The notes beneath the pieces are model-generated. The model worked only from the letters and a program-made list of their open reading frames with translations. It did not search any database and was not told where the DNA came from. A DNA stretch of 31,758 bases from JBGSYJ01 sp041748075 (lineage in GTDB: Bacteria > Acidobacteriota > Thermoanaerobaculia > Gp7-AA8). The translations under genes were made by a program, and so were the position numbers. Positions 8,419 to 15,934 of the stretch are shown here, piece after piece. The DNA lies in the NCBI GenBank assembly GCA_041748075.1, contig JBGTDX010000137.1, forward strand, positions 1 through 31,758. The letters run 5' to 3'. The first letter of the stretch is position 1, and every line of letters begins with the position of its first letter.

Positions 8419-9188
8419 GGAACGAACGGACTCGTCGTCCGCTGGTACTCCCGGTACGCTTCTCCCCTGCTCTCGACCGAATGCTCCTCGGTCGCCGGGA
8501 TCCCGGTGACTTTGTAGAGGAACCAGAGCATCAGCAGCGGCGCGTAGATCGTCGCCCATCCCCACGGCATGTCGAGTGCGAACAGAAACCACGCCACCCA
8601 GACCAGCCATTCGAAGAAGTAATTGGGATGCCGCGAGTATCGCCACAACCCGCTGCTCATTACCTTGCCTCGGTTTTCAGGGTCCGCCTTGAACGTGCGA
8701 AGCTGCGCGTCGGCTACGGACTCTCCCGCAATCGCGATGGCCCAGAGCGCCAGACCTGCCCATTGGACCGGCGCGATCACGAGAGACGGATTGAGGCAGC
8801 AGACCAGAATCACGATCGACAGCAGAACATTGGTCACGCCCTGAAACTGAAAAAAGAGGAACATCTTCCACGATGCCGACGAGCCCCACTTCTCCCGTAA
8901 CTTCGAGTAGCGGGCATCCTCGACATCGAGGTGCCCGATGTTCCGCTTCCAGAGATGCGCCGTCAGTCGCAGACTCCACAGAATCATCATTGCGGCGGCC
9001 GCGCCTCGCTGCAGGGCAGAGCCCGACGCCAGGAGTCCGTAAATCAGCGCAAGGATGGCGAACATGCCCGACCACGCGACATCCACGATCCCGGCGTTCT
9101 GAATACGCTCGCTGATGTACCAGACGACCGCCATCGTCGTCAGCGCCACAGCGGTCCCGATGCCGAGGAGCGTCAGCATCTCGCTCAT
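8388..9188 (-). CDS. DUF1295 integral membrane protein
   Basis: This 266-residue multi-pass protein of the DUF1295 family is related to steroid 5-alpha-reductase and isoprenylcysteine methyltransferase folds. Hallmarks are the GLWRYSRHPNYFFEWLVW block, KADPENRGKVMSSG before it, and the C-terminal EEHSVESRGEAYREYQRTTSPFVPWFP block (in part). About seven hydrophobic segments fill the N-terminal two-thirds. The RHPNYF region binds cofactor (NADPH or SAM) in the wider superfamily, so a reductase or methyltransferase role on membrane lipid is possible but unproven. Its ATG overlaps the DUF1475 stop (ATGA at 9185-9188). Confidence 0.9.
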   Translation of the reverse strand: MSEMLTLLGIGTAVALTTMAVVWYISERIQNAGIVDVAWSGMFAILALIYGLLASGSALQRGAAAAMMILWSLRLTAHLWKRNIGHLDVEDARYSKLREKWGSSASWKMFLFFQFQGVTNVLLSIVILVCCLNPSLVIAPVQWAGLALWAIAIAGESVADAQLRTFKADPENRGKVMSSGLWRYSRHPNYFFEWLVWVAWFLFALDMPWGWATIYAPLLMLWFLYKVTGIPATEEHSVESRGEAYREYQRTTSPFVPWFPKRGTAG

Positions 9189-9523
9189 GCCTGATCCCGC
9201 CGGAGAAGCAGATCCTTCGGTCCTGCCTCACGCGGAAGACGCGAAAGCTCCAGAAGCATGTAGGCCGCCATGGCGATGTTCCCCAGCCCGAGAATCGCGA
9301 TGAGCCACAGAACCCGGCTCAACATCGTGCGCTCCTTGTAGGCGACCCAGACGTAGAAGGTCAGAAATCCGAAGTAGGCGTCGAGCAGCGTCATCACGCC
9401 CCAGGGGTTCCGGATGACGTCACCGCCGCCGTCGAAAATCGACAGTTGCATGCTCGCCCATATCGTCGATCCGATCATCACGGCGAGGATCGCGGAAAAG
9501 AGAATGCGAAGCGTCACGATCAT
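9185..9523 (-). CDS. DUF1475 small membrane protein
   Basis: This 112-residue protein has three hydrophobic helices (LRILFSAILAVMIGSTIW, LLDAYFGFLTFYVWVAY, LWLIAILGLGNIAMAAYML) and matches the DUF1475 pattern seen in such lipid clusters. The true start is the ATG at 9523, sharing ATGA (9520-9523) with the stop of the CFA synthase gene. The open frame runs on to 9952, but that part overlaps the synthase. Function unknown; it may be a membrane partner of one of the neighbouring enzymes. Confidence 0.85.
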   Translation of the reverse strand: MIVTLRILFSAILAVMIGSTIWASMQLSIFDGGGDVIRNPWGVMTLLDAYFGFLTFYVWVAYKERTMLSRVLWLIAILGLGNIAMAAYMLLELSRLPREAGPKDLLLRRDQA

Positions 9524-10827
9524 CGGACTGGATGTCCTCCCGGCGCAAATGCCGCCGTGTGGTTGTTCGGCCGGGTCAACAGCATCTGGACGACATCGAT
9601 GTGCCGCATCCGAAACGCCGCCCTGCAGTAAGCAAAGTAATAGCGCCATTTCCGGATGAAGATCTCGTCGAATCCGAGAGCCCGCACCTCGTCGAGCCGG
9701 GACTCGAATGCCTCCGACCAGAGCCCGAGCGTCCTCGCATAGGAATCGCCGAATCCGTGCAGATCTCGAAGCGTGAGATCGCTCGCGCGCGACACGGACG
9801 ACACGATGGCGCCGAGCGACGGGATCATGCCCCCGGGAAAGATGTGCTTCTGGATGAAGTCGGTGGAGCGGCGCATCGCCTCGTAGCGTGAGTCGGGACA
9901 TGTGATGACCTGAAGAGCGAGGAGTCCGTTCGGAGCGAGCAGCCGGCCGCACTTCGCAAAGAAGGTGTCGAGAAACTCATGTCCCACCGCTTCGAGCATC
10001 TCGATGGAGACGACGCGATCGAAATTCCCTTTGAGCTCGCGGTAGTCCACCTTCCGAAGCTCGATCGATTCCTCCATCCCCTCCTCGGCGATCTTCGCGC
10101 GCGCATATGTGGCCTGCTCTTCGGAGATCGTGACTGCCGTGACTTTGCATCCGTACCGCCGCACGAGATGCCGGCTGAACGCGCCCCAGCCACAGCCGAT
10201 CTCCAACACACGCTCGCCGCCGCGCAGCTCCAGCAGATCGCAGATGCGCCGGTACTTCGCTTCCTGCGCCTCGGCGAGAGTCTGGTCAGGCGCGTGTAAC
10301 AGGCCGGACGAGTACGTCATCGACGGGTCCAGAAATAGCTCGAAGAATGCGTTGGAAAGATCGTAGTGGGCCGAGATGTTTCTCCGGCTGCCCGCAACGG
10401 AATTGCGGCGCAACCGGTGGAGCAGATCGTTCATCCATCCGAGGGGACGGAGCAGAATTCGCCGGCGGCGCTCCGAGGAGAGCGAGGGAGAGTTCTCGGC
10501 GTTCAGGATGAACCAGGAGATCACTTCGTCGAGGTCCTCGGTGTTCCATTCGCCTGCCATGAATGATTCCGCGAATCCGATGTCTCCATAGTAGAAACAG
10601 CGGCGGAAGAAATCAGCGCCGGTGACCTCGATCTCAGCGGCCAGGCCGTACCGCGAACCGCGGGGATTCGTTCCCTGGCCGAAGCGCCGCACCGATCCGC
10701 CCGGCAATCTCAACTCGAGAGAGCCATGGCTCATCGGCTCGAGGGCACGGAGCACGATCCGTTCGTACAGTGCACCGGATCCCACGGCGCGCCGGTTTGA
10801 TGATTCCAGGCTTCCGATGCTGCTCAT
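9520..10827 (-). CDS. cfa: Cyclopropane-fatty-acyl-phospholipid synthase
   Basis: This 435-residue SAM-dependent enzyme transfers a methylene or methyl group to double bonds of phospholipid acyl chains at the inner face of the membrane. Motifs in order: NISAHYDLSNAFFELFLDP with MTYSSG (acyl site region), VLEIGCGWGAFSRHL (SAM site, about 207-221), SIEMLEAVGHEF with the conserved Glu and His, FIQKHIFPGGMIPS, and RKWRYYFAYCRAAFR with the conserved Cys near the C-terminus. An N-terminal domain of about 130 residues (SHGSLELRLPGG, FFRRCFYYGDIGFAESFMAGEW) is also typical. The length is slightly above the E. coli enzyme. The gene overlaps both neighbours by ATGA, so translation is probably coupled. 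Whether it makes cyclopropane or methyl-branched chains cannot be told from sequence. Confidence 0.93.
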   Translation of the reverse strand: MSSIGSLESSNRRAVGSGALYERIVLRALEPMSHGSLELRLPGGSVRRFGQGTNPRGSRYGLAAEIEVTGADFFRRCFYYGDIGFAESFMAGEWNTEDLDEVISWFILNAENSPSLSSERRRRILLRPLGWMNDLLHRLRRNSVAGSRRNISAHYDLSNAFFELFLDPSMTYSSGLLHAPDQTLAEAQEAKYRRICDLLELRGGERVLEIGCGWGAFSRHLVRRYGCKVTAVTISEEQATYARAKIAEEGMEESIELRKVDYRELKGNFDRVVSIEMLEAVGHEFLDTFFAKCGRLLAPNGLLALQVITCPDSRYEAMRRSTDFIQKHIFPGGMIPSLGAIVSSVSRASDLTLRDLHGFGDSYARTLGLWSEAFESRLDEVRALGFDEIFIRKWRYYFAYCRAAFRMRHIDVVQMLLTRPNNHTAAFAPGGHPVR

Positions 10828-11630
10828 TCCGCCCTCCAGGCCGGCCGGCTCTCCACGGCTCCGGATCGTTTCGCTCCGTGCTGCAGTTCAGGGTGATCCT
10901 TCTTTCTGATGAACGGAACACGCTTGAGCCAGAGCTGGAGCGCTTCCCAGTGAATCGCGAGAATGACCTTCGCCGTCAGCAGGGGGTACTTCAGAGTCAG
11001 CCACCCCAGCCGGTAAGAAGTCAGAGGTTGGCGCTCTCCCTCCAGGATGGCCGTCAGAACTTTTTCCTCGCCAATGTAGTCGTCAATCGTCACCGACAGC
11101 AACTCCGAAGGTGTGCTGACATGAAGGTCGAGCTCGGAGTCCAGTTGAATGAACGGTGAAATGTAAAAGTGCTTCTTCTGCCGGCTCGTAAAGGTGCCTT
11201 CCCGGTCGAGTCCGGCATGGGTGATCACGTAGCTCCGCGTTTCTCCATAGGTGTTGTTCACGACGGCTACGACCGCGAGCGGGTCCTCGGTTTCATCGAA
11301 GCAGTAAAAAAAAGAGACGGGGTTGAACACATACCCGAGGATCCGCAGGTTCGTCACGAGAAGAACGCGGCCGACCGTCCGGTCGACGCCGCGGGCTCGA
11401 AGCATCCCGAGCAGGTGCTCCCGGACATTCGGGCTTCCGTTCTCGACGTGATCGCGGTCGTGGAACGAATAGAGATTGAAGCGATTGCGTGACAGAAACG
11501 GAATGCGCTTCACCAGATTGTCGATCTCGTCGAGATCGAGGCAGAACATGAAGATACCGTAGCGGAACCGGTGAGACTTCGGAGAGAAGCGCTCATGCAC
11601 AACGCGACATTCGTAGATGCACGACTTCAT
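10824..11630 (-). CDS. DUF1365 family protein
   Basis: This 268-residue protein starts at the ATG at 11630 (MKSCIYECRVVHERFSPKSH). That ATG overlaps the preceding stop in ATGA; an in-frame start 18 nt upstream is less likely. The DUF1365 signatures RVVHERFSPKSHRFRYGIF, NPVSFFYC and VNNTYGET are all present. The family is found almost always next to COG2907 flavoproteins and CFA-type enzymes. It has no proven reaction, and a role in handling or modifying the lipid substrate is inferred from context. Confidence 0.92.
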   Translation of the reverse strand: MKSCIYECRVVHERFSPKSHRFRYGIFMFCLDLDEIDNLVKRIPFLSRNRFNLYSFHDRDHVENGSPNVREHLLGMLRARGVDRTVGRVLLVTNLRILGYVFNPVSFFYCFDETEDPLAVVAVVNNTYGETRSYVITHAGLDREGTFTSRQKKHFYISPFIQLDSELDLHVSTPSELLSVTIDDYIGEEKVLTAILEGERQPLTSYRLGWLTLKYPLLTAKVILAIHWEALQLWLKRVPFIRKKDHPELQHGAKRSGAVESRPAWRAE

Positions 11631-12913
11631 GCCGCCGCTCCCTCGCATGCCCGGCCCTCGATCGCCGAGCTCACTTCGATCGCCGAGCTCAGGGCATCCT
11701 CATGGAATCCGTGGCCGAACCAGGAACCGCAGAAGTAGACATCCTGATCGGGTGAGCGGCGATTGAGTGCTCCGAGATGAGCCTGTGCGTCGATCGCTTC
11801 CATGTCGAAAATCGGATGGTGGTAGACGATGGTCCTGAGAATCGTGGAGGGATCGATCAGGCCGGGATCGTCGATGGAGACGAAGTAGTTGCATCGCTCC
11901 GAGACTCTCTGGAGGGCGTTCATCCAGTAGATCGTCGTGGATCGCAGCAGGCCTTCGCGCGATGTATCGATCCGGTAGTTCCATGCGGCCCAGGCGCGCC
12001 GCTTCTTCGGCATGACCAAGGGATCGGTGTGAAGCGTCGCCACGTTTTTCTGGTAACGAAAGGCTCTGAGCAGGCGGCGCTCGTCTTCAGTCGGCTCTTC
12101 CAGAAGCGCGAGAGCCTCATCCGCGTGGCACGCAAGAATGACTTTGTCGAAATGCTGCGCAGACTCGTCCTTCAACCTGATCGTCACCCCTTCGGCCGAG
12201 CGGCGGACGCGCGCGACCGGAGTACCGGTCCTGATCCGGCTCGAGAATTCACCCGTCAACCGCTCGACGTACATGCGCGACCCTCCCCGCACGGTCCTCC
12301 ACTGATGATGCCCGGAAAGGCCGCCGAGCAACCCATGATTCCTGAGAAAGCGAAGCAGCGTCACGATCGGGTAGTGGCGGATGTCTTCCAGGCGCGTCGA
12401 CCAGACGGCTGACGACATCGGGAGGAGGTAGAGGTCGAGGAAATCGTCGCCGTACCGGCGCGCCTCCGCGTATTGCTCGAGAGTGAATCGGGACCACTGA
12501 TCGCCCGACAAAGCCTCGGCCGCTTCGCGATTGAAGCGGTCGATCTGGCGAAGCATCCTGAGGAATCGAGGATTCAGGAGGTTCGATCGCTGGGCAAACA
12601 GCTGGCTCAGACTGCTTCCACAGTACTCGAGGCGACGGGGAAGATGCTGAACGCCGAACGACATCGTCGTCGGCTCCGTCTCGACGCTCAGGTCGGAGAA
12701 AAGGCGCGTCAGGTTCGGATACGTCACCTCGTTGTACACCATGAACCCTGTATCGATGGGAATCTGGCCGCCGCCTTCCCGGATCAACACGGTATTCGAG
12801 TGACCACCGGCGTAGTCGTTGCCGTCAAAGAGCGTGATGTCGTAGTTCTGGTGCAGGAGTCGCCCACACGCCAAGCCGGCGATTCCTGTTCCGATGATGG
12901 CGATCGAAGTCAT
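11627..12913 (-). CDS. FAD-dependent oxidoreductase (COG2907 type)
   Basis: This 428-residue flavoprotein of the amine-oxidase/phytoene-desaturase-like fold has an N-terminal dinucleotide site IGTGIAGLACGRLL followed by FDGNDYAGGHSNTV. Its C-terminal FAD-contact segment is YFCGSWFGHGFHEDALSSAIEV. Family members in related clusters act on the acyl chains of membrane phospholipids, as desaturases or oxidoreductases working with CFA-type methylases (known for methyl-branched and furan fatty acid pathways in other bacteria). The gene opens the enzyme run of the operon, 6 nt after the PAS/receiver remnant. No clear promoter is visible between that remnant and this start, so transcription probably begins further upstream. 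Confidence 0.9.
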   Translation of the reverse strand: MTSIAIIGTGIAGLACGRLLHQNYDITLFDGNDYAGGHSNTVLIREGGGQIPIDTGFMVYNEVTYPNLTRLFSDLSVETEPTTMSFGVQHLPRRLEYCGSSLSQLFAQRSNLLNPRFLRMLRQIDRFNREAAEALSGDQWSRFTLEQYAEARRYGDDFLDLYLLPMSSAVWSTRLEDIRHYPIVTLLRFLRNHGLLGGLSGHHQWRTVRGGSRMYVERLTGEFSSRIRTGTPVARVRRSAEGVTIRLKDESAQHFDKVILACHADEALALLEEPTEDERRLLRAFRYQKNVATLHTDPLVMPKKRRAWAAWNYRIDTSREGLLRSTTIYWMNALQRVSERCNYFVSIDDPGLIDPSTILRTIVYHHPIFDMEAIDAQAHLGALNRRSPDQDVYFCGSWFGHGFHEDALSSAIEVSSAIEGRACEGAAA

Positions 12914-12919
12914 GCGAAG

Positions 12920-13243
12920 TCACTCTTCCATCAGCAGATGGCAGGTTTCCATGAGCTCGTCAAACGAGTAGGGCTTCAGAAGTGCTCTCGTGTGGGGATC
13001 CAGGTGAATCCCTGTCATGTGACCGGTCGACAGAATGACCGGCTGGTCCGGGTTGGTTGCCCGGATGCGTGCACAGACTTCGATCCCGCTGATGCCGGGC
13101 AAGTTGATATCCAGGATGACGACCTGAGGATCGAAGTCATGCATCGCCGCGAGCGTTTCCGGGTCTGCGGACCACAGAATTGCGGGAATCGATTCGAGGA
13201 GCCGGCTGAACCAGCCCCTCTGTTCGTCAGGTTCACGACGCAT
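12920..13243 (-). pseudogene. PAS-start/receiver-end fusion, probable remnant of a hybrid sensor kinase
   Basis: This is a 107-codon frame. Its first 30 residues (RLLESIPAILWSADPET) look like the opening of a PAS domain of a sensor kinase. From residue about 31 it is the end of a response-regulator receiver domain: DPQVVILDINLPGISG with the phospho-acceptor Asp, ILSTGH, and the conserved Lys in LLKPYSFDEL. The first beta strand and the acidic pair of the receiver domain, the rest of PAS and any kinase core are absent. A functional receiver needs those acids for magnesium, so phosphorylation is doubtful. It may be a deletion product of a PAS-kinase-receiver gene. It stands 6 nt before the lipid operon, whose original regulator it may have been. 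It is still open in frame, so expression of a small protein is possible. Confidence 0.65.
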
Positions 13244-13286
13244 GTGGGAACCTGATCACAATTCCCCCGAACTACCGGTTATTCCT

Positions 13287-15773
13287 CTACTGCGACGGCA
13301 CGTAGGTCGGATCCTGCGTGAGGTTATCGATGATGGATCCGTAAGCGGCTACCTTTCCCGTTCCCGAGACCACTCGGATCGTAACGCGAGCGTTGTACGC
13401 GTTCTCGATCCCCAGCCTGCTGGAGATGACGCTGTTGAGCTGAACGAACTCGTTCGCTTTCAGTTGCTGGAAGAAAATCGGCGCGGCAGCGCGCCCCGGG
13501 ATGAGGGTGCTGATCTCAACGGTGACCGGCTCACCAATCATCTCGACCAGACCCAGGTTCGATCGAAATCGTTCCGACTGTTCGAGCTGAAGCACCTCGA
13601 GCGAGCGCTCTCCCATCCCGATCGCGTTCGCCGGCGTCACCGCAGGGATGAACTGTCCGTAGGTACCCACCTCACGCTGATCGTAGGTCCGCGCGGTTAC
13701 AACCAGCCCCCTCTCTGCCGCCGTCTGGACGCGAACCGCCCCGGTTCCCGTGGCACTGAATGTCTCTTCGAGCAGATTGTCCAGTACGAGCACCTCACCC
13801 GCTCCGATGGTAACCACCCGGTCGACCGATGCGTCGGGATTCCCGGACGGATGGAATGTCAGAGTCGCCTCGACGGGGACATCGTCGGGATTGAACACGC
13901 GCATGTCGCTCCGCCAGTTCGCCTGACCGGTCTTGATGTCGGCTACTCCGGGCAGGACGAGTGTATTGCCGGAGGACTGTGTCAGATCCGCTGGCTCGAC
14001 CAGAAGAGGATCGGCCGTTACGTTGTCGATGACCGAAGCGTAAGCCGAGACGCGGCCGGTCCCCGACAGAACGCGAACTTCGATCCGGCCGTCCGGCAGA
14101 CTGATTCCTTTGCTCGCCAGGTACTGGTTCATCTGTCGATGCTCATGGGCGAGCAGGGATTCGGTGAACACCGCGATAGGCGCACCTCCGGAATTGGAGA
14201 AGACCGAGATTTCCACGGTAGCCGGCTGGCCGGATGCTTCCACCAGACCGAGGTTGGTCCGGAATGCCGGTGACTCGGATACCTGCTGGAGACTGAGCAC
14301 GCCGGGAGTGGGGGAAACGCCCGTCTGCCCTATGAAACGTCCGAAAGGCAGAGCGGGAATGTACTGACCGAAGGTGCCCTCCGAGGTCTTCGCATAGGTG
14401 CGGCTGGAACCGACGGTCGCAAAAGCGGAGCGCTGGTGAGTCTCCGCATCGATCTTGCCAGCGAAGTTCTCGGCACGGATCTCGAGAGATCCGCTCGCGC
14501 CTCCCGCCTCGATCAGCCCGACGCCGAACCACTGCTTGACGATGTCGTTCAGTGCCGCGGTCTGGCCAGGACCCACCGTAATGGTGTTACGAAGTCCCGC
14601 ACGCGCTAGGTTCGCGCCGGTCGGCGTGAATGTGAGCTGGTAGCGGATCTGCCGCGACGACGTATTCGCGATGCGTACGTCGGAGACGAACCTTGCGCCA
14701 CCTCCTTCGACGTGAGCCACCGCGGGAATGATCAACGTGTTCTCCGGCGGAAATGTGTCCTTGCCGATCGGGCTCACTCCAGCGACGACGCTGGTGCTCA
14801 CAGGTACCGATGCCGTCGAGCTTCCCGTCGGAACAAACCGCTTGGCCGCGTCAGGAACCTCGAACCCGAGCGTCAGCGTGCCAGTCGTTGTGCCCTCGGG
14901 CAGCGTGACAGGAAGCGAAGTGACGGTGAGCACGGTGCCCGACGCAGTAATCTCGCCGCTCGCTGGTTCCACCGAGAGCCATGGCCGGTCGGTCGTAGCA
15001 GTGAACAGCGCTCTCGAAGCTCCTTCCGGCGGCAGCAGCAGGAACGATTTTTTCAAAGGCGTCTCATCGCCTGCCGGCGCCATCACCTCGATGCCTTCGA
15101 GCGGCAGAGGGGCAGGCGGGGCTGGAGCTTCGACAATGACTCGTAACGTACTCGAGATGGAGACACTGCCGTGAGGAACTCCCTGGCAGTTGAAGGTCGT
15201 CCGAACACGATAGAAGTACGGCACGATTTCAGACGGTGCGGCGTCGTGCACGTAGGAAGCGGAGTTCAGTCTCGTCGCGAATGCGTTGAATGAAGCAAAG
15301 TCGGGAGAAGTCGATTCGTGGATCTCGTACAGACTCGCGCCCGGAACGTCTGTCCATCGCACTTCGTATGGAACTCCCGGCCCGATGATCGGGGGGCCGA
15401 AGATGTCAGGAGCAACCAGAAAGCAATCGGCCTGCGCTCTCGCCCCGAGACTGCGGGTCGTGCCACATGCGTTGCTGATCTGAACCCATACCTCGACCGG
15501 GGAGGTGATCGAACCGGTCGTGAAAATCGGGGAGTTCGTTCCAACCGGCGTCGAGATGTCTCCCGCGATGCCGAGATACCATTGATAGTTCAGAGGGGCT
15601 GTACCCGACGCTTCCACGGTGAATGTCGCAGGTTGTCCCGTAGACACAGTAATGTCTGCCGGCTCGGAGACGATGGCCGGAGGACTGCACTGGGCGAAAA
15701 CGGCACGCGGAACCACGGAGATCATGAAGAAGGCAATCCCAACAAGAACGACACCGCGGGCACGCAAAGTCAT
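13287..15773 (-). CDS. Large exported protein with Ig-like and repeated beta-sandwich domains
   Basis: This 828-residue secreted or surface protein has a signal peptide (about 1-27, ending VFAQC). An immunoglobulin-like domain follows (about 30-110, with ITVSTGQPATFTVEASG and YQWYLG), then a fibronectin-like segment (about 115-215) and a BACON-like segment (PWLSVEPASGEITASG). Two copies of a unit of about 240 residues make up the rest. Shared marks are NTLIIPAVAHVEGG / NTLVLPGVADIKTG at the start, TFGQYIPALP / TYGQFIPAVT and FRTNLGLVE / FRSNLGLVE in the middle, and SGTGRVSAYASVIDN / SGTGKVAAYGSIIDN at the end. GGAGG sits about 8 nt before the ATG at 15773. The sugar-binding or adhesion role common to such proteins is a guess; there is no catalytic motif. 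Confidence 0.85.
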   Translation of the reverse strand: MTLRARGVVLVGIAFFMISVVPRAVFAQCSPPAIVSEPADITVSTGQPATFTVEASGTAPLNYQWYLGIAGDISTPVGTNSPIFTTGSITSPVEVWVQISNACGTTRSLGARAQADCFLVAPDIFGPPIIGPGVPYEVRWTDVPGASLYEIHESTSPDFASFNAFATRLNSASYVHDAAPSEIVPYFYRVRTTFNCQGVPHGSVSISSTLRVIVEAPAPPAPLPLEGIEVMAPAGDETPLKKSFLLLPPEGASRALFTATTDRPWLSVEPASGEITASGTVLTVTSLPVTLPEGTTTGTLTLGFEVPDAAKRFVPTGSSTASVPVSTSVVAGVSPIGKDTFPPENTLIIPAVAHVEGGGARFVSDVRIANTSSRQIRYQLTFTPTGANLARAGLRNTITVGPGQTAALNDIVKQWFGVGLIEAGGASGSLEIRAENFAGKIDAETHQRSAFATVGSSRTYAKTSEGTFGQYIPALPFGRFIGQTGVSPTPGVLSLQQVSESPAFRTNLGLVEASGQPATVEISVFSNSGGAPIAVFTESLLAHEHRQMNQYLASKGISLPDGRIEVRVLSGTGRVSAYASVIDNVTADPLLVEPADLTQSSGNTLVLPGVADIKTGQANWRSDMRVFNPDDVPVEATLTFHPSGNPDASVDRVVTIGAGEVLVLDNLLEETFSATGTGAVRVQTAAERGLVVTARTYDQREVGTYGQFIPAVTPANAIGMGERSLEVLQLEQSERFRSNLGLVEMIGEPVTVEISTLIPGRAAAPIFFQQLKANEFVQLNSVISSRLGIENAYNARVTIRVVSGTGKVAAYGSIIDNLTQDPTYVPSQ

Positions 15774-15934
15774 GTAAGACCTCCGATTTATTGAACAGGC
15801 TGGGCCGGATCGTGGCTGGATCGTATCACCAGAGCACCGAAAATTGGAAAGATTCGCGCCGGAGCAGGCACCCAGGGTCCTGTGTAGCGTCGACGATTTC
15901 CTCGATGCACCTTGCTATCAACCCTGCAAAGCAC

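Noticed and set aside
9524..9952. Upstream extension of the DUF1475 frame
   Set aside because: This region codes the C-terminus of the CFA synthase in another frame; the ATGA overlap fixes the DUF1475 start at 9523.
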